In this document: piece by piece, positions 45,623-53,793 of the stretch
Layout of the letters: the number at the start of each line of letters is the position of its first letter
How positions within the stretch are numbered: position 1 is the stretch's first letter
Assembly: GCF_030766725.1 (NCBI RefSeq)
Contig: NZ_JARQWR010000012.1
Coordinates: 1 to 64,000 of the forward strand
Direction: 5' to 3'
From: Flavobacterium aerium
Lineage (GTDB): Bacteria > Bacteroidota > Bacteroidia > Flavobacteriales > Flavobacteriaceae
DNA length: 64,000 bases
Position numbers and translations under genes: made by a program
The notes under the pieces: model-generated
What the model was told of the DNA's origin: nothing
Seen by the model: the letters and a program-made list of their open reading frames with translations, nothing else
Databases searched by the model: none

Positions 45623-46042
45623 CTATTTTTTATCCTTTATAAATTGTTCTAGAAAAGCCACCTGATCCTCTTTCTCCTTTACCAAGCGCTCATAAAGATC
45701 CACAATCTTATCAAGAGGATTAAAATTGAAAGTAGGGTTGTTAGTGTTATCTAAATATGAACCTTGAATTCCACTACTATTATCATTAAAAGTATTGATA
45801 AAGTTAATTGTTGACTCTTCATTCATATTCTTAATTGCATTCACAGGAACTTTTAGGGCAAGTGCTATTTTGTCCAAAACTACATCATCAATTTCTTCCT
45901 TTTGTTCTAATACAGAAAAGTTTTGTTGAGTCATTTCAAGTTCTATCGCAATAGCCTCTTGTTTCACACCGAGCATTTCACGCAAACGTCGTATGTTTCG
46001 ACCATGATGATTTTTCTTGAAAGGTATAGCGTCGGTAGTCAT
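45623..46042 (-). CDS. XRE-family regulator with C-terminal coiled coil
   Basis: A 139-residue protein. Residues 15-72 form an XRE helix-turn-helix (LGVKQEAIAIELEMTQQNFS), followed by a low-complexity Asn-rich linker and a helix at about 112-137 (LVKEKEDQVAFLEQFIKDKK). It has the same design as the genes at 18343 and 27998. Three spaced TTACGGG-like repeats lie upstream of its promoter. Confidence 0.83.
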   Translation of the reverse strand: MTTDAIPFKKNHHGRNIRRLREMLGVKQEAIAIELEMTQQNFSVLEQKEEIDDVVLDKIALALKVPVNAIKNMNEESTINFINTFNDNSSGIQGSYLDNTNNPTFNFNPLDKIVDLYERLVKEKEDQVAFLEQFIKDKK

Positions 46043-46076
46043 AATATGTATCTTTTAGTTATTTATTGAACCAAAA

Positions 46077-46084
46077 CAAAAATA
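46077..46084 (-). promoter_or_regulatory. -7 box of the XRE gene
   Basis: Minus-strand TATTTTTG, 34 bases before the start codon. Confidence 0.45.
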
Positions 46085-46107
46085 GAAATAATAATTGACT
46101 AAGCTTT

Positions 46108-46152
46108 CCCGTAACGCTATAAATTAGCCCGTAAAATACAAATTACCACCCG
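46108..46152 (-). promoter_or_regulatory. Three direct repeats upstream of the XRE gene
   Basis: CCCGTAA at 46108 and 46128 and CCCG(A)TAA at 46149 (TTACGGG on the coding strand) are spaced 20 and 21 bases, two helical turns each, and sit 24 to 68 bases upstream of the -7 box. This fits a regulator bound to one face of DNA. The rest of the 391-base spacer to the tRNA is AT-rich and shows no gene. Confidence 0.45.
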
Positions 46153-46393
46153 ATAAACACAAAATTTAAAAGTATTCTGTGGAGGGTTTAAATTTTTAAA
46201 TTTGAAAAATGTTCTAAATCACATTCAATAATTAACACTAAAAGTCGTATGATTTTCTGTGATTTTGCCTTTTGTGTAAAAGTTAAAATTTTTTATAACC
46301 CAATTTATTGGAGGACTTTAAGGGTCAAAGTGTTCTGAATTATGAAGTAATTTTGAAAAAGCTATAGTGCCATAAAAAGTAAAAAAAAGACAT

Positions 46394-46429
46394 AAAAAAA
46401 GCGGAATACTATTATGTAATAGATTCCGC
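46394..46429 (-). terminator. tRNA-Met terminator
   Basis: Minus strand: GCGGAAT and ATTCCGC arms with an extended A/T stem, then T7. It begins 5 bases after the tRNA. Confidence 0.9.
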
Positions 46430-46433
46430 TTTG

Positions 46434-46507
46434 TAGCGAGGACGGGAGTTGAACCCGTGACCTCAGGGTTATGAATCCTGCGCTCTAACCGACTGAGCTA
46501 CCTCGCC
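46434..46507 (-). tRNA. tRNA-Met (anticodon CAT)
   Basis: A 74-base cloverleaf: acceptor GGCGAGG with CCTCGCT, D-arm GCTC/GAGC, anticodon loop TTCATAA (anticodon CAT), T-arm ACGGG/CCCGT with TTCAACT loop. The acceptor begins with a G-T (G-U) pair, not the C-A mismatch of initiator tRNA, so it is an elongator; a lysidine-modified tRNA-Ile is less likely but cannot be excluded by eye. The CCA end is not encoded. Confidence 0.93.
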
Positions 46508-46659
46508 AAGACTTCAATAAGGTTATTCCTTCATTGCGGGTGCAAATATAACACTAAATTTAAAGCACGCAAACATAAAGTGATAATTTTTTTTTATTTT
46601 TGAAAAGGCTTTTTTATGAATATAATAATCTATATATTTCCAAAAAAATATAATTGAAT

Positions 46660-47052
46660 ATGGATGTTAAAATTAAATACGAACTAGAGTTTCCTATAAA
46701 TTCTTCACCACAGTTATTGTATCAATATATTTCTACACCTTCAGGAATGTCTGAATGGTTTGCTGATAATGTAAATTCTAGAGGAGAGTTTTTTACTTTC
46801 ATTTGGGATGACTCGGAGGAGAAAGCAAGATTATCATCTAAAAAAACAGGAGAAAAAGTAAAATTCCGTTGGATTGACGATTCGGATCAAGATACAGAGT
46901 ATTTTTTTGAATTGAGAATTCAAGTAGATGAGATTACAAAGGATGTATCACTAGTAGTATTAGATTTTGCTTACGAAGATGAAGTAGAAGAAGCAAAACA
47001 ATTGTGGGAGAATCAAATTTCCGATTTAAAACATGTTATCGGTTCAGTATAG
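46660..47052 (+). CDS. START/SRPBCC-domain protein (AHSA1-like)
   Basis: A 130-residue protein. ATG 46660 (MDVKIKYELEF) is preferred to an in-frame TTG 6 bases upstream. SPQLLYQYISTPSGMSEWFA and WENQISDLKHVIGSV are typical of the START-like group seen across flavobacteria beside an aminotransferase IV and YqgE. It is a helix-grip fold expected to bind a hydrophobic ligand or act as a co-chaperone; the role is unknown. Confidence 0.88.
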   Translation: MDVKIKYELEFPINSSPQLLYQYISTPSGMSEWFADNVNSRGEFFTFIWDDSEEKARLSSKKTGEKVKFRWIDDSDQDTEYFFELRIQVDEITKDVSLVVLDFAYEDEVEEAKQLWENQISDLKHVIGSV

Positions 47053-47072
47053 TAATTCTGTAGATTAAAACT

Positions 47073-47103
47073 TATATTTGCCTTGAATTTCAAGGCTTTT
47101 TTT
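47073..47103 (+). promoter_or_regulatory. Overlapping promoter and terminator before the aminotransferase
   Basis: The -7 box TATATTTG (47073-47080) is followed at once by a terminator-like hairpin CCTTGA-ATT-TCAAGG and a T7 run that ends at the ATG of 47104. The hairpin probably ends the START-gene transcript, while transcription from the -7 box would begin within it. Confidence 0.55.
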
Positions 47104-47946
47104 ATGATTAATTTTAATGGGAATATTATCCCACTACAAGACAGTTCTTTATTTACAAATCGTGCGTTCCTATATGGAGATGCAGTTTTTGAAACTGTAA
47201 AGGTTTTAGATGGTAAAATTCTATTTTTTGAGGATCATTATTTCAGATTGATGTCTTCAATGCGTATTATTCGTATGGAAATACCTATGAATTTTACAAT
47301 GGAATATCTTGAAGAACAAGTATTAAATCTAGCCAAAGAGATGAGCGGTATGATAGATTCCTCTCGCGCAAGAATCTCCGTATATCGCAAAGAGGGTGGA
47401 TATTATTTACCAACAGATAATAATGTGGAATTCAGTATTACAATAAGTCCACTGGATAAGAAAATGTATGAAATTGAACAACCTACATACGAGGTCGATT
47501 TATACAAAGATTTCTATGTTTCAAAACAATTACTCTCCACAATAAAATCAACGAATAAAATCATTAACGTTACAGGAAGCATTTTTGCCCACGAAAATGG
47601 ACTGGATAATTGTTTATTGGTTAATGATGATAAGAATGTAATTGAGGCCTTACAAGGCAACCTATTCATGTTATTGGGAAATAAATTAATTACGCCGCCA
47701 GTGTCAGAAGGATGCTTGAATGGTGTAATGCGTAAACAAATTTTAGCTTTGGCTAAAAAGATTGAAACGATAGAAGTAGTAGAAGAGCCAATTTCTCCTT
47801 TTGATCTTCAAAAAGCAGATGAATTATTTATTACGAATGTAATCAAAGGAATTCAGCCTATCACAAAATATCGTAAAAAGGAATATCAAACGCAGCTGTC
47901 TAAAGATTTAGTAGTGCGATTGAATGCCTTCGTACGATTTGGATAA
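47104..47946 (+). CDS. PLP-dependent aminotransferase, class IV
   Basis: A 280-residue fold-type IV PLP enzyme. RAFLYGDAVFET is the N-terminal signature, Lys148 in LLSTIKSTN is the likely PLP Schiff-base lysine, Glu181 in VIEALQGNLF and the C-terminal DELFITNVIKGIQPI complete the pattern. Members are branched-chain transaminases, D-amino-acid transaminases or ADC lyase (PabC); the length and sequence fit PabC-like or a generic class IV enzyme, and no folate gene is nearby. ATG 47104 is used. Confidence 0.9.
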   Translation: MINFNGNIIPLQDSSLFTNRAFLYGDAVFETVKVLDGKILFFEDHYFRLMSSMRIIRMEIPMNFTMEYLEEQVLNLAKEMSGMIDSSRARISVYRKEGGYYLPTDNNVEFSITISPLDKKMYEIEQPTYEVDLYKDFYVSKQLLSTIKSTNKIINVTGSIFAHENGLDNCLLVNDDKNVIEALQGNLFMLLGNKLITPPVSEGCLNGVMRKQILALAKKIETIEVVEEPISPFDLQKADELFITNVIKGIQPITKYRKKEYQTQLSKDLVVRLNAFVRFG

Positions 47947-47965
47947 ACCTATTTTACAGTTTATA

Positions 47966-48526
47966 CTAGTTGAGATTTGGATCTTCTGGGGCATTAGACC
48001 ACAGTAAGTATTCACCGCCTAATTCTCTAATCTTTTCTTTCCAGAAATGAATAGTGGGTTTGGCAATAATTTTGTTTTTATAACTATTTTCGGAAATAAT
48101 CCAAGAATTGGATTGTAACTCATCATCCAATTGATGTGCTTCCCAACCTGTGTAACCCAGAAAAAAACGAATATTATTTTTATTTATTTTTCCTTCGTTA
48201 ATTAACTCCTTCGTCGATTCAAAATCACCCCCCCAATAGATGCCATTTGAAATCTCAATACTATTTGGGATTAATTCGGGTATATTGTGGATGAAATACA
48301 GGTTATCTTGTTCTACAGGACCTCCATTATATATTTTAAAAGAAGAATTGATTTCGGGAACAAGATCATGAATCGTATATCCGAGAGGTTTATTTAAAAT
48401 GAAGCCTACGGAACCATCATTATTATAATCGGCCAATAAAACTACAGATCTATTGAATGATATGTCACCAGTAAGAGAAGGCTCTGCAATAAGCAAATGA
48501 CCTTTTTTGGGCTTTATTGATATCAT
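47966..48526 (-). CDS. YqgE/AlgH family protein
   Basis: A 186-residue YqgE/AlgH protein. GHLLIAEPSLTGDISFNRSV, GFILNKPLG and YNGGPVEQDNLYFIH form the family core, with LGYTGWEAHQLDDEL near residue 130. Function is not settled despite the AlgH name (alginate regulation in Pseudomonas). It is convergent with the aminotransferase gene. Confidence 0.94.
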   Translation of the reverse strand: MISIKPKKGHLLIAEPSLTGDISFNRSVVLLADYNNDGSVGFILNKPLGYTIHDLVPEINSSFKIYNGGPVEQDNLYFIHNIPELIPNSIEISNGIYWGGDFESTKELINEGKINKNNIRFFLGYTGWEAHQLDDELQSNSWIISENSYKNKIIAKPTIHFWKEKIRELGGEYLLWSNAPEDPNLN

Positions 48527-48596
48527 AATTCTTACAATTTTTATTAAATTTAATTAAAAAAAAATAAAAAATCAAAAAGTTTTGAATAAAATGTAC

Positions 48597-48624
48597 AAAA
48601 AAAGCCTCCCGTATGGAAGGCTTT
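48597..48624 (-). terminator. HU gene terminator
   Basis: Minus strand: AAAGCCTTCC, loop ATAC, GGGAGGCTTT and T7. Confidence 0.88.
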
Positions 48625-48643
48625 AGATGTATATAGATACAAA

Positions 48644-48922
48644 TTATTTCGTGTTTACTGAACCTTCTAATTCAGCACCAGCTTTAAATTTAACTACATT
48701 TTTAGCAGCAATTTTGATAGTTTTTCCAGTTTGTGGGTTTCTACCATCTCTAGCAGCTCTGTTAGAAACTGACCAAGATCTGAATCCTACAAGAGAAACT
48801 CTTCCACCTTTTTTCAAAGTACCTTCAACATTACCTAAAAACGACTCTAAAGCTTTTTTTGCAGCTGCTTTAGAAATACCTGCGTCTGCTGCAATAGCAT
48901 CGATTAATTCTGATTTGTTCAT
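48644..48922 (-). CDS. HU-family DNA-binding protein
   Basis: A 92-residue HU-like nucleoid protein. MNKSELIDAIAADAGISKAA is the helical dimerisation part, and GRNPQTGKTIKIAAKNVVKF the beta-arm with the DNA-intercalating Pro. A consensus promoter (TTG-N19-TAAATTTG) lies upstream, consistent with high expression. Confidence 0.97.
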   Translation of the reverse strand: MNKSELIDAIAADAGISKAAAKKALESFLGNVEGTLKKGGRVSLVGFRSWSVSNRAARDGRNPQTGKTIKIAAKNVVKFKAGAELEGSVNTK

Positions 48923-48969
48923 AATAAATAATTATTAATAGTTGGTTAAACATTCTGTTACTAGTAATA

Positions 48970-48999
48970 CAAATTTAAGCGGATTTCCCAACCGTGCAA
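48970..48999 (-). promoter_or_regulatory. Consensus promoter of the HU gene
   Basis: Minus strand: TTG (48997-48999), 19-base spacer, TAAATTTG (48970-48977), 47 bases before the ATG. Confidence 0.65.
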
Positions 49000-49103
49000 G
49001 GGGGAAGCGAAGTTTTTGCACTATTTGTTGATAACTTCAATTATTTGTTAATAAACTTACTTGTTTTTTTGAAAATCTCAAGGATATCAGTGTTCATGCG
49101 CCT

Positions 49104-50051
49104 TTAGGACACAGTTGCATTTTCGGAAAAAGTAAATCCATTTAGGAATTCATTTGTGTTCACTTTTTTCTTTCCAGGAAATTGTAAGCTTACAATATTA
49201 ATGTATCCATCTTTTGTTGCAATTTTTAATTCTTTTTTCGTCGAAACAATTGTTCCTACTGCTTCAATAGGTTGTTCAAGGATAATAGAAGCTTCGTATA
49301 TTTTTACATTCCAGTCTTGCCCTTTATCATGGAAAAGACACCATGCCGCTGGGTAGGGGCTTAACCCACGAATTAGATTGTGGATTTCTTGTGTGCTTTT
49401 CGACCAGTCAATTTTACAATTGTCCTTATTGAGCTTATAGGCGGTTTTTATTTCTTGAGTATCTTGCTGTATCGTTGTTGTTGCATTGTTTGTACTGATT
49501 AAAGCTAAGGTTTCAACAACAGCTTCAGATCCTAATAGCATTAAGCGATCATGTAGTTCTCCCGCACTTTCATTAGGACTAATGCCTATTTCCTTAGAAA
49601 GAATCATGGCACCCGTATCAATTTTATCATCAATAAAGAAAGTCGTAACACCACTTTTTGTTTCCCCGTTGATAATTGCCCAGTTAATTGGAGCAGCTCC
49701 TCGATAATTAGGAAGTAAAGAAGCATGTAGATTGAATGTTCCTAATTTTGGCATTTTCCAAACAACTTCTGGAAGCATTCTGAAGGCTACAACGACTTGT
49801 AAGTTGGCTTCTAAGCTTTTTAGGGTAGCTAAGAAAGTTTCATCTTTAAGATTTGTAGGTTGCAATAAATTTAGATTGTGTTCTAAAGCATACTCTTTTA
49901 CTGCCGAATATTTAATCTTTTGTCCTCTACCAGCAGGTTTGTCTGCAGCGGTAATTACTCCTACAACATTGTAATTGTTTTTGATTATGGTATCGAGAAT
50001 GCCAACAGCAAAATCTGGAGTTCCCATAAATATAATACGTAATGATTCCAT
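49104..50051 (-). CDS. fmt: Methionyl-tRNA formyltransferase
   Basis: A 315-residue enzyme that formylates initiator Met-tRNA. Formyl-transfer residues Asn107, His109 and Asp145 are in place (FNLHASLLPNYRGAAPI; DDKIDTGAM), and the MGTPDFAV start is typical. The C-terminal OB-like domain fills residues 205-315. Its start shares one base with the recQ stop (TAATG), so it is translated behind recQ. Confidence 0.97.
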   Translation of the reverse strand: MESLRIIFMGTPDFAVGILDTIIKNNYNVVGVITAADKPAGRGQKIKYSAVKEYALEHNLNLLQPTNLKDETFLATLKSLEANLQVVVAFRMLPEVVWKMPKLGTFNLHASLLPNYRGAAPINWAIINGETKSGVTTFFIDDKIDTGAMILSKEIGISPNESAGELHDRLMLLGSEAVVETLALISTNNATTTIQQDTQEIKTAYKLNKDNCKIDWSKSTQEIHNLIRGLSPYPAAWCLFHDKGQDWNVKIYEASIILEQPIEAVGTIVSTKKELKIATKDGYINIVSLQFPGKKKVNTNEFLNGFTFSENATVS

Positions 50052-51946
50052 TATTTTTGAATATAATATTGATTAGTTGCATTGATTAGAATTGCATTGT
50101 GCTCTAACAATTGTTGAAGTACAAAGATAATATCAGCATCTTTATAATTAGTGTTAATTTGAATTTCTCTGGAAGTAAGTTCTTTTGTGGAAAGCAAATC
50201 CAAGATGGCTTTAGCAATTTCCATTTTACTCACCGGTTTATCTTCTTTTGCAATACAGTAAGAACAAATACCACAATCGGCTGATTCAAGTTCTCCAAAA
50301 TAGGAAAGAATCAATTTGCTTTTACATTGATCTTTCGTATTGATGTAATGGAATACTGAAATTAGCTGTTCTTTCTTTAGTTTATTTTGATTCTCTAAAA
50401 ATTTAGAAACCCGATTAATGGTTCTGTCATCTTCTCGCACTTCATTAAAAGTAATAAGAGCATCATTGTTTTGTTCCTGATATTCAATGATCATTTTGTT
50501 TTTCAAATCGGCTAATACTCCTTGAATCGCATTTTCAGAAGTTTTTGCTTTTTTAGCCAATAATGGAAGATTCAATGGAGTAGGCATATCATGTATTCCA
50601 GGGTAAGTACGTAATATAGCCATCATGATAGGTTCGCTGGTAGAGTTTAAACTCATATAACGAATTACTTCTTTGCTTGGGATAATAAACTGTGCCGTTA
50701 TTTTTTCTGAAAATTCCTGTGATAAACTAATAATCGATTGTCGATCTAAAAACTGTAAAGCATTGTATGTTTTTAAAACATTGAATTTATATTGAGCGCA
50801 AAAATGATTCAATTTGAATGAAAACTGTTGATCCATACCTTCTCCGTAAGCTATTTGAAAGTAGTTGCAAAGTTTTATGAAAACTTCTTTTAAAAAGGTC
50901 TTATCCGGTAATACAGATAGAAACTGATTTTTTGTTTGCTCAATATCTGAAGAACTTGTTAGTAATACAGCAAAAGATTTAGCTCCATTTCTTCCTGCTC
51001 TTCCTGCTTCTTGATAATAATTTTCAATATTTTCAGGAAGGTTAATATGTATAACCGTTTTTACGTTGGGTTTGTCGATTCCCATACCAAAAGCATTTGT
51101 AGCAACAATAACTTGTACCTTTTCAGTTAACCAAGCTTGCATATTTTTATCCTTCTCTTTGGAGGAAAGTCCACCGTGGTAATAAGTAGCTTTAAATCCT
51201 AATGATTGTAGTTCACGACTAGTATCATGACAAGCTTTTCGATTGCGTACATATACAATAGAAGGTTCTGGGTTTTTCTTCAAAATTTGCTCTAAGCGAT
51301 AGAGTTTATCCTCAACTTCAAATACCATATAGGCAATGTTAGGACGAGCAAAAGATTCTTTAAATAATTGTGGATTGATTAATCCAAGTTGGGTAATTAT
51401 ATCCTGTTGTACTGTTTGCGTAGCAGAAGCCGTAAGCGCTAAAAAAGGAATTTTAGGGAATAGACTTTTAAGGGCTATTATTTTGAGATAAGCAGGACGA
51501 AAATCATGTCCCCATTGCGAGACACAATGCGCTTCATCAATAGCAATAAGATTAATGGGTAATCCTTTGATTCGGTCTAATATCCATTCTGATTGTAAAC
51601 GCTCAGGAGATAAGTATAGAAATTTATAATTGCCAAACTGACAATTATCCAATAAATCAATAATTTCATCCGATTGTATTCCACCTGTTAAAGCTATAGC
51701 TTTAATGTTTCGTTTCTGTAAGTTTTGAACTTGATCACGCATTAAAGCTATCAAAGGGGAGATAACAAGACAAATTCCTTCTTTTGCTAATGCAGGAACC
51801 TGGAAACATATTGATTTTCCTCCGCCCGTTGGCATTAATGCAAAACTATCCTGGCCATTTAAAACCGATTGGATTATGGCTTCTTGTGAAGGTCTAAAAC
51901 TGTCGTATCCCCAATATTTTTGAAGAATCTGAAGGGGTTCCTGCAT
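50051..51946 (-). CDS. recQ: ATP-dependent DNA helicase RecQ, form without HRDC
   Basis: A 631-residue 3'-5' helicase. Walker A MPTGGGKS (39-46), DEAH box (137-140) followed by the RecQ loop CVSQWGHDFRPAY, motif VI EAGRAGRNG, then the RQC zinc site (DQCKSK and DCGICSYC) and a winged helix. There is no HRDC domain at the C-terminus, unlike E. coli RecQ. It helps in recombination and fork repair. It lies 7 bases before an AAA ATPase gene in the same transcript. Confidence 0.96.
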   Translation of the reverse strand: MQEPLQILQKYWGYDSFRPSQEAIIQSVLNGQDSFALMPTGGGKSICFQVPALAKEGICLVISPLIALMRDQVQNLQKRNIKAIALTGGIQSDEIIDLLDNCQFGNYKFLYLSPERLQSEWILDRIKGLPINLIAIDEAHCVSQWGHDFRPAYLKIIALKSLFPKIPFLALTASATQTVQQDIITQLGLINPQLFKESFARPNIAYMVFEVEDKLYRLEQILKKNPEPSIVYVRNRKACHDTSRELQSLGFKATYYHGGLSSKEKDKNMQAWLTEKVQVIVATNAFGMGIDKPNVKTVIHINLPENIENYYQEAGRAGRNGAKSFAVLLTSSSDIEQTKNQFLSVLPDKTFLKEVFIKLCNYFQIAYGEGMDQQFSFKLNHFCAQYKFNVLKTYNALQFLDRQSIISLSQEFSEKITAQFIIPSKEVIRYMSLNSTSEPIMMAILRTYPGIHDMPTPLNLPLLAKKAKTSENAIQGVLADLKNKMIIEYQEQNNDALITFNEVREDDRTINRVSKFLENQNKLKKEQLISVFHYINTKDQCKSKLILSYFGELESADCGICSYCIAKEDKPVSKMEIAKAILDLLSTKELTSREIQINTNYKDADIIFVLQQLLEHNAILINATNQYYIQK

Positions 51947-51953
51947 ATTGCTT

Positions 51954-52490
51954 TTAAGAAATATGCCCTAAGATATAAAGAATTCTATTATCTACCGTAT
52001 CTTTTGGTACTTCAATTAACTGATATCCGTAATTTTGATAGGTGTCTTTTAGATGGATATATAAAGATTGAGCTTGCTCATAATTTTCATAACGAGCATC
52101 ATCACTCGTGTAAATTTCTTCCCAAGGTGGAAGAATGAAAATTTTTGTGTAAACATTTTCACGACAAGCCGTGTCAAAAAACTCAGGATAAGTATCCCCA
52201 ATGTAATGCATGTAGGCCAATACATCTGGAATTCCTCGATCAAGAAAAACAATATCGCTCTCCTCATTCAAGGCATCCGCATATTGTCTTTTCCGTCCTT
52301 CTAATAACATTTCACTAAATAGTAAAGGTCTTTCTAGAAACAATTGTTCAGAACCTTTTTTTCTGGCTTCCAACGTCACTTCGCGAGAAATCTCAGGATA
52401 ACAACAATATCCTTTTTCTAATAAACCGTCGATGATCGTGGTTTTGCCCGTTCCAGGACCTCCAATGATAACTATAATCTCTTTGCTCAC
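51954..52490 (-). CDS. AAA-type ATP/GTP-binding protein (AAA_28)
   Basis: A 178-residue P-loop protein. GTG 52490 (MSKEIIVIIGG) is preferred to the in-frame TTG at 52520, because a -7 box TAAATTTG at 52508-52515 lies between. The P-loop is GGPGTGKTT (10-18) and IVFLDRGIPDVLAY a Walker-B-like block. Similar AAA_28/NadR-like proteins are small-molecule kinases or of unknown use. It heads a unit with recQ and fmt. Confidence 0.85.
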   Translation of the reverse strand: MSKEIIVIIGGPGTGKTTIIDGLLEKGYCCYPEISREVTLEARKKGSEQLFLERPLLFSEMLLEGRKRQYADALNEESDIVFLDRGIPDVLAYMHYIGDTYPEFFDTACRENVYTKIFILPPWEEIYTSDDARYENYEQAQSLYIHLKDTYQNYGYQLIEVPKDTVDNRILYILGHIS

Positions 52491-52507
52491 TTTTTTGAAA
52501 TAAGGCG

Positions 52508-52515
52508 CAAATTTA
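52508..52515 (-). promoter_or_regulatory. -7 box of the AAA-recQ-fmt unit
   Basis: Minus-strand TAAATTTG; it supports the GTG start 18 bases downstream. Confidence 0.5.
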
Positions 52516-52746
52516 CTCAAACATTTTGAAATTCGAAGCAGGAGTTTACATAAAATATCCGTAGAGGTCCAATATTCTTTTTATTTTGTCATAAAAAAGG
52601 GTTTTGGAGGCTATATTTTTCATTTAATTCATTAAAAATAACGTTCTCTTAAAAGAAGAATTGCTTTTTATGGGTAGTTTTATTACCTTGTATCCTTCGG
52701 TGTGAAAAATTCAGACGCTAACTATTATAAAAAGATTTGTATAACG

Positions 52747-52754
52747 TATATTTG
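52747..52754 (+). promoter_or_regulatory. -7 box of the DUF493-DUF4290-murA unit
   Basis: TATATTTG, 17 bases before the ATG, so the leader is short. Confidence 0.5.
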
Positions 52755-52770
52755 CTGATATTTTATTACT

Positions 52771-53055
52771 ATGGATAAGAAGACAGAAGAGTTTTATACG
52801 AGATTAAAAGAAGAGTTGAATAGCAGTAATGTATGGCCTTCGGAATATTTATTTAAGTTTATTGTACCTACTGACAAAGGTAATATTGATAAGGTTGAAA
52901 ATGCTTTCAATGATATGGGAGCTGTAATTGAAACCAAACAATCAAAAACAGGTAAATATACAGGTGTTTCAATTAATGTTAGAATGGATAGTGCCGAAAG
53001 TATCATTGAAAAATACATTGAGATGTCTCAGATTGAAGGCGTAGTCTCTCTATAA
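52771..53055 (+). CDS. DUF493 (YbeD-like) protein
   Basis: A 94-residue ferredoxin-like alpha-beta protein. WPSEYLFKFIVPT and KYTGVSINVRMDSAESIIEK fit DUF493/YbeD, whose best-known role is allosteric-type regulation suggested for YbeD of E. coli. It opens the three-gene unit with the Bacteroidota-specific DUF4290 and murA, 24 bases before the next gene. Confidence 0.9.
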   Translation: MDKKTEEFYTRLKEELNSSNVWPSEYLFKFIVPTDKGNIDKVENAFNDMGAVIETKQSKTGKYTGVSINVRMDSAESIIEKYIEMSQIEGVVSL

Positions 53056-53079
53056 AAATATATTAATCAACTCCTGATT

Positions 53080-53778
53080 ATGCAACAAAACCCACATGAT
53101 GTTATTCAATATCTTGAATACAATGCAGAAAGACCTCATTTAATTATTCCTGAATATGGTCGCCATTTGCAAAAATTAATTGATCAAGCAACAGCAATAG
53201 AAGATCGAGTAGAACGTAATAAAGCAGCAAAATATATTATTTCTGTGATGGGGAATTTAAACCCTCATTTACGTGACGTTCCTGATTTTCAACATAAGTT
53301 GTGGGATCAGATATTCATTATGTCTGATTTTAAATTAGATGTAGATTCCCCTTACCCAATACCTTCACGTGAGTTATTACAACAAAGACCAGAACGATTA
53401 AAGTACCCACAAAACTTTCCGAAATACCGTTTTTATGGAAATAACATCAAGTTTATGATTGATGTTGCCAACAAATGGGAAGATGGAGAATTGAAGAATG
53501 CTTTAGTGATTGTGATTGCAAACCACATGAAAAAATCATACCTGAGTTGGAATAAAGATACTGTGAAAGATGATGTGATATTTGAGCACCTTTTTGAACT
53601 CTCAGGTGGAAGAATCAATTTATTAAAATCTTCTGAAGAATTATCAAATTCTAGTGACTTGATGCGTACCAACAAACGTCAGTCAAATAAGATTCAAGCG
53701 GGACCACAACGAGCAAAAATTGTAAAGAGTGGTAAACCCAACAATAATAATAACAATAATAAAACTAGAAAACCTTAA
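53080..53778 (+). CDS. DUF4290 protein
   Basis: A 232-residue protein with the DUF4290 core (YNAERPHLIIPEYGRHLQKL; YYISVMGNLNPH-like region and YPIPSREL). The tail is Asn-rich (a run near residue 222) and basic, like a nucleic-acid- or surface-binding extension. The family is restricted to Bacteroidota and lies beside murA in many of its genomes. Function unknown; a link to cell-wall synthesis is suggested by position only. Confidence 0.88.
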   Translation: MQQNPHDVIQYLEYNAERPHLIIPEYGRHLQKLIDQATAIEDRVERNKAAKYIISVMGNLNPHLRDVPDFQHKLWDQIFIMSDFKLDVDSPYPIPSRELLQQRPERLKYPQNFPKYRFYGNNIKFMIDVANKWEDGELKNALVIVIANHMKKSYLSWNKDTVKDDVIFEHLFELSGGRINLLKSSEELSNSSDLMRTNKRQSNKIQAGPQRAKIVKSGKPNNNNNNNKTRKP

Positions 53779-53793
53779 TTCTTCATAATCAAT

